Origin: Desulfobulbaceae bacterium UBA5123 | GTDB lineage: Bacteria > Desulfobacterota > Desulfobulbia > Desulfobulbales > UBA5123 | Direction of reading: 5' to 3' | DNA: 6,782 nucleotides | Assembly (NCBI GenBank): GCA_002415465.1 | Contig: DHYT01000196.1 | Location: forward strand, 16,565-23,346 | In this document: positions 6,702 through 6,782 of the stretch, piece by piece | Position numbering within the stretch: the first letter of the stretch is position 1 | Layout: each line of letters begins with the position of its first letter | Position numbers and translations under genes: made by a program | The notes under the pieces: generated by a model | Told to the model about the DNA's origin: nothing | Database searches by the model: none | What the model saw: the letters and a program-made list of their open reading frames with translations, nothing else

Positions 6702-6782
6702 CTAGATGGCCTCGACGCCTTTTTCGCCGGTCCTGACCCGCACAACATCCTCCACCGGCAGCACGAAGATCTTGCCGTCGCC
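6702..6782 (-). CDS. glnB: PII nitrogen regulatory protein, C-terminal end only
   Basis: The minus strand at the window edge encodes 26 residues and a TAG stop: GDGKIFVLPVEDVVRV followed by RTGEKGVEAI. This is the conserved PII C-terminus, in which GDGKIF and the RxRTGE segment help form the nucleotide-binding cleft between subunits; E. coli GlnB also ends exactly 26 residues after the start of GDGKIF. The trimer binds ATP/ADP and 2-oxoglutarate and signals nitrogen and energy status. The T-loop with the uridylylated Tyr51 is outside the window, so GlnB cannot be separated from GlnK, and modification by the neighbouring GlnD is inferred. The stop codon abuts the glnD ATG. Confidence 0.95.
   Translation of the reverse strand, partial: GDGKIFVLPVEDVVRVRTGEKGVEAI
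6710..6713 (-). promoter_or_regulatory. Probable Shine-Dalgarno of glnD inside the PII gene
   Basis: GAGG on the minus strand lies 8 nt before the glnD ATG, within the last codons of the PII gene. It is short, so re-initiation by ribosomes that finish PII at the adjoining TAG probably contributes to glnD translation. Confidence 0.55.

Overview
The window looks like chromosomal core DNA from a GC-rich Gram-negative bacterium. All four genes lie on the minus strand, so transcription runs from high to low coordinates. The style of the proteins (type III glutamine synthetase, a GlnD with the EPHIKESRGGLRDIH block, a tandem-Cache histidine kinase with a cysteine-rich PAS domain) suggests a Desulfobacterota/deltaproteobacterial relative. 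That placement is inferred from remembered protein features, not from a search.

Layout in transcription order. (1) 6702-6782: the last 26 residues and stop of a PII signal protein (GlnB/GlnK). (2) 4137-6701: glnD, the bifunctional PII uridylyltransferase/uridylyl-removing enzyme, 854 aa, whose ATG directly follows the PII stop codon. (3) 3996-4136: an intercistronic gap with a 12-bp GC-rich inverted repeat and a strong Shine-Dalgarno. (4) 1866-3995: a type III glutamine synthetase (GlnN family), 709 aa, with an unusual CxxCxC N-terminus. (5) 1802-1838: a textbook intrinsic terminator closing this cluster. (6) 1744-1772: a good sigma70-type promoter. (7) 1-1706: the 5' part of a membrane sensor histidine kinase (TM, double Cache, TM, HAMP-like linker, PAS, start of HisKA), cut by the window edge just before the expected phosphoacceptor histidine.

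Genes 1-4 form a nitrogen-assimilation cassette. PII senses 2-oxoglutarate and ATP/ADP, GlnD reads glutamine through its ACT domains and sets the uridylylation state of PII, and the glutamine synthetase makes glutamine from glutamate, ammonia and ATP. The notable point is that the linked synthetase is of type III, in which I see no counterpart of the GSI adenylylation site. The usual PII-GlnE-GSI route therefore does not obviously apply to it. The histidine kinase appears to be a separate transcription unit, and nothing in it ties it to nitrogen.

I see no mobile element, CRISPR array, tRNA or rRNA. I did not find a clearly new system. The most interesting leads are the intercistronic inverted repeat before the glutamine synthetase, its cysteine-rich N-terminus, the coupling of PII/GlnD to a type III enzyme, and a 10-nt complementarity between the terminator 3' arm and the synthetase's own ribosome binding site.
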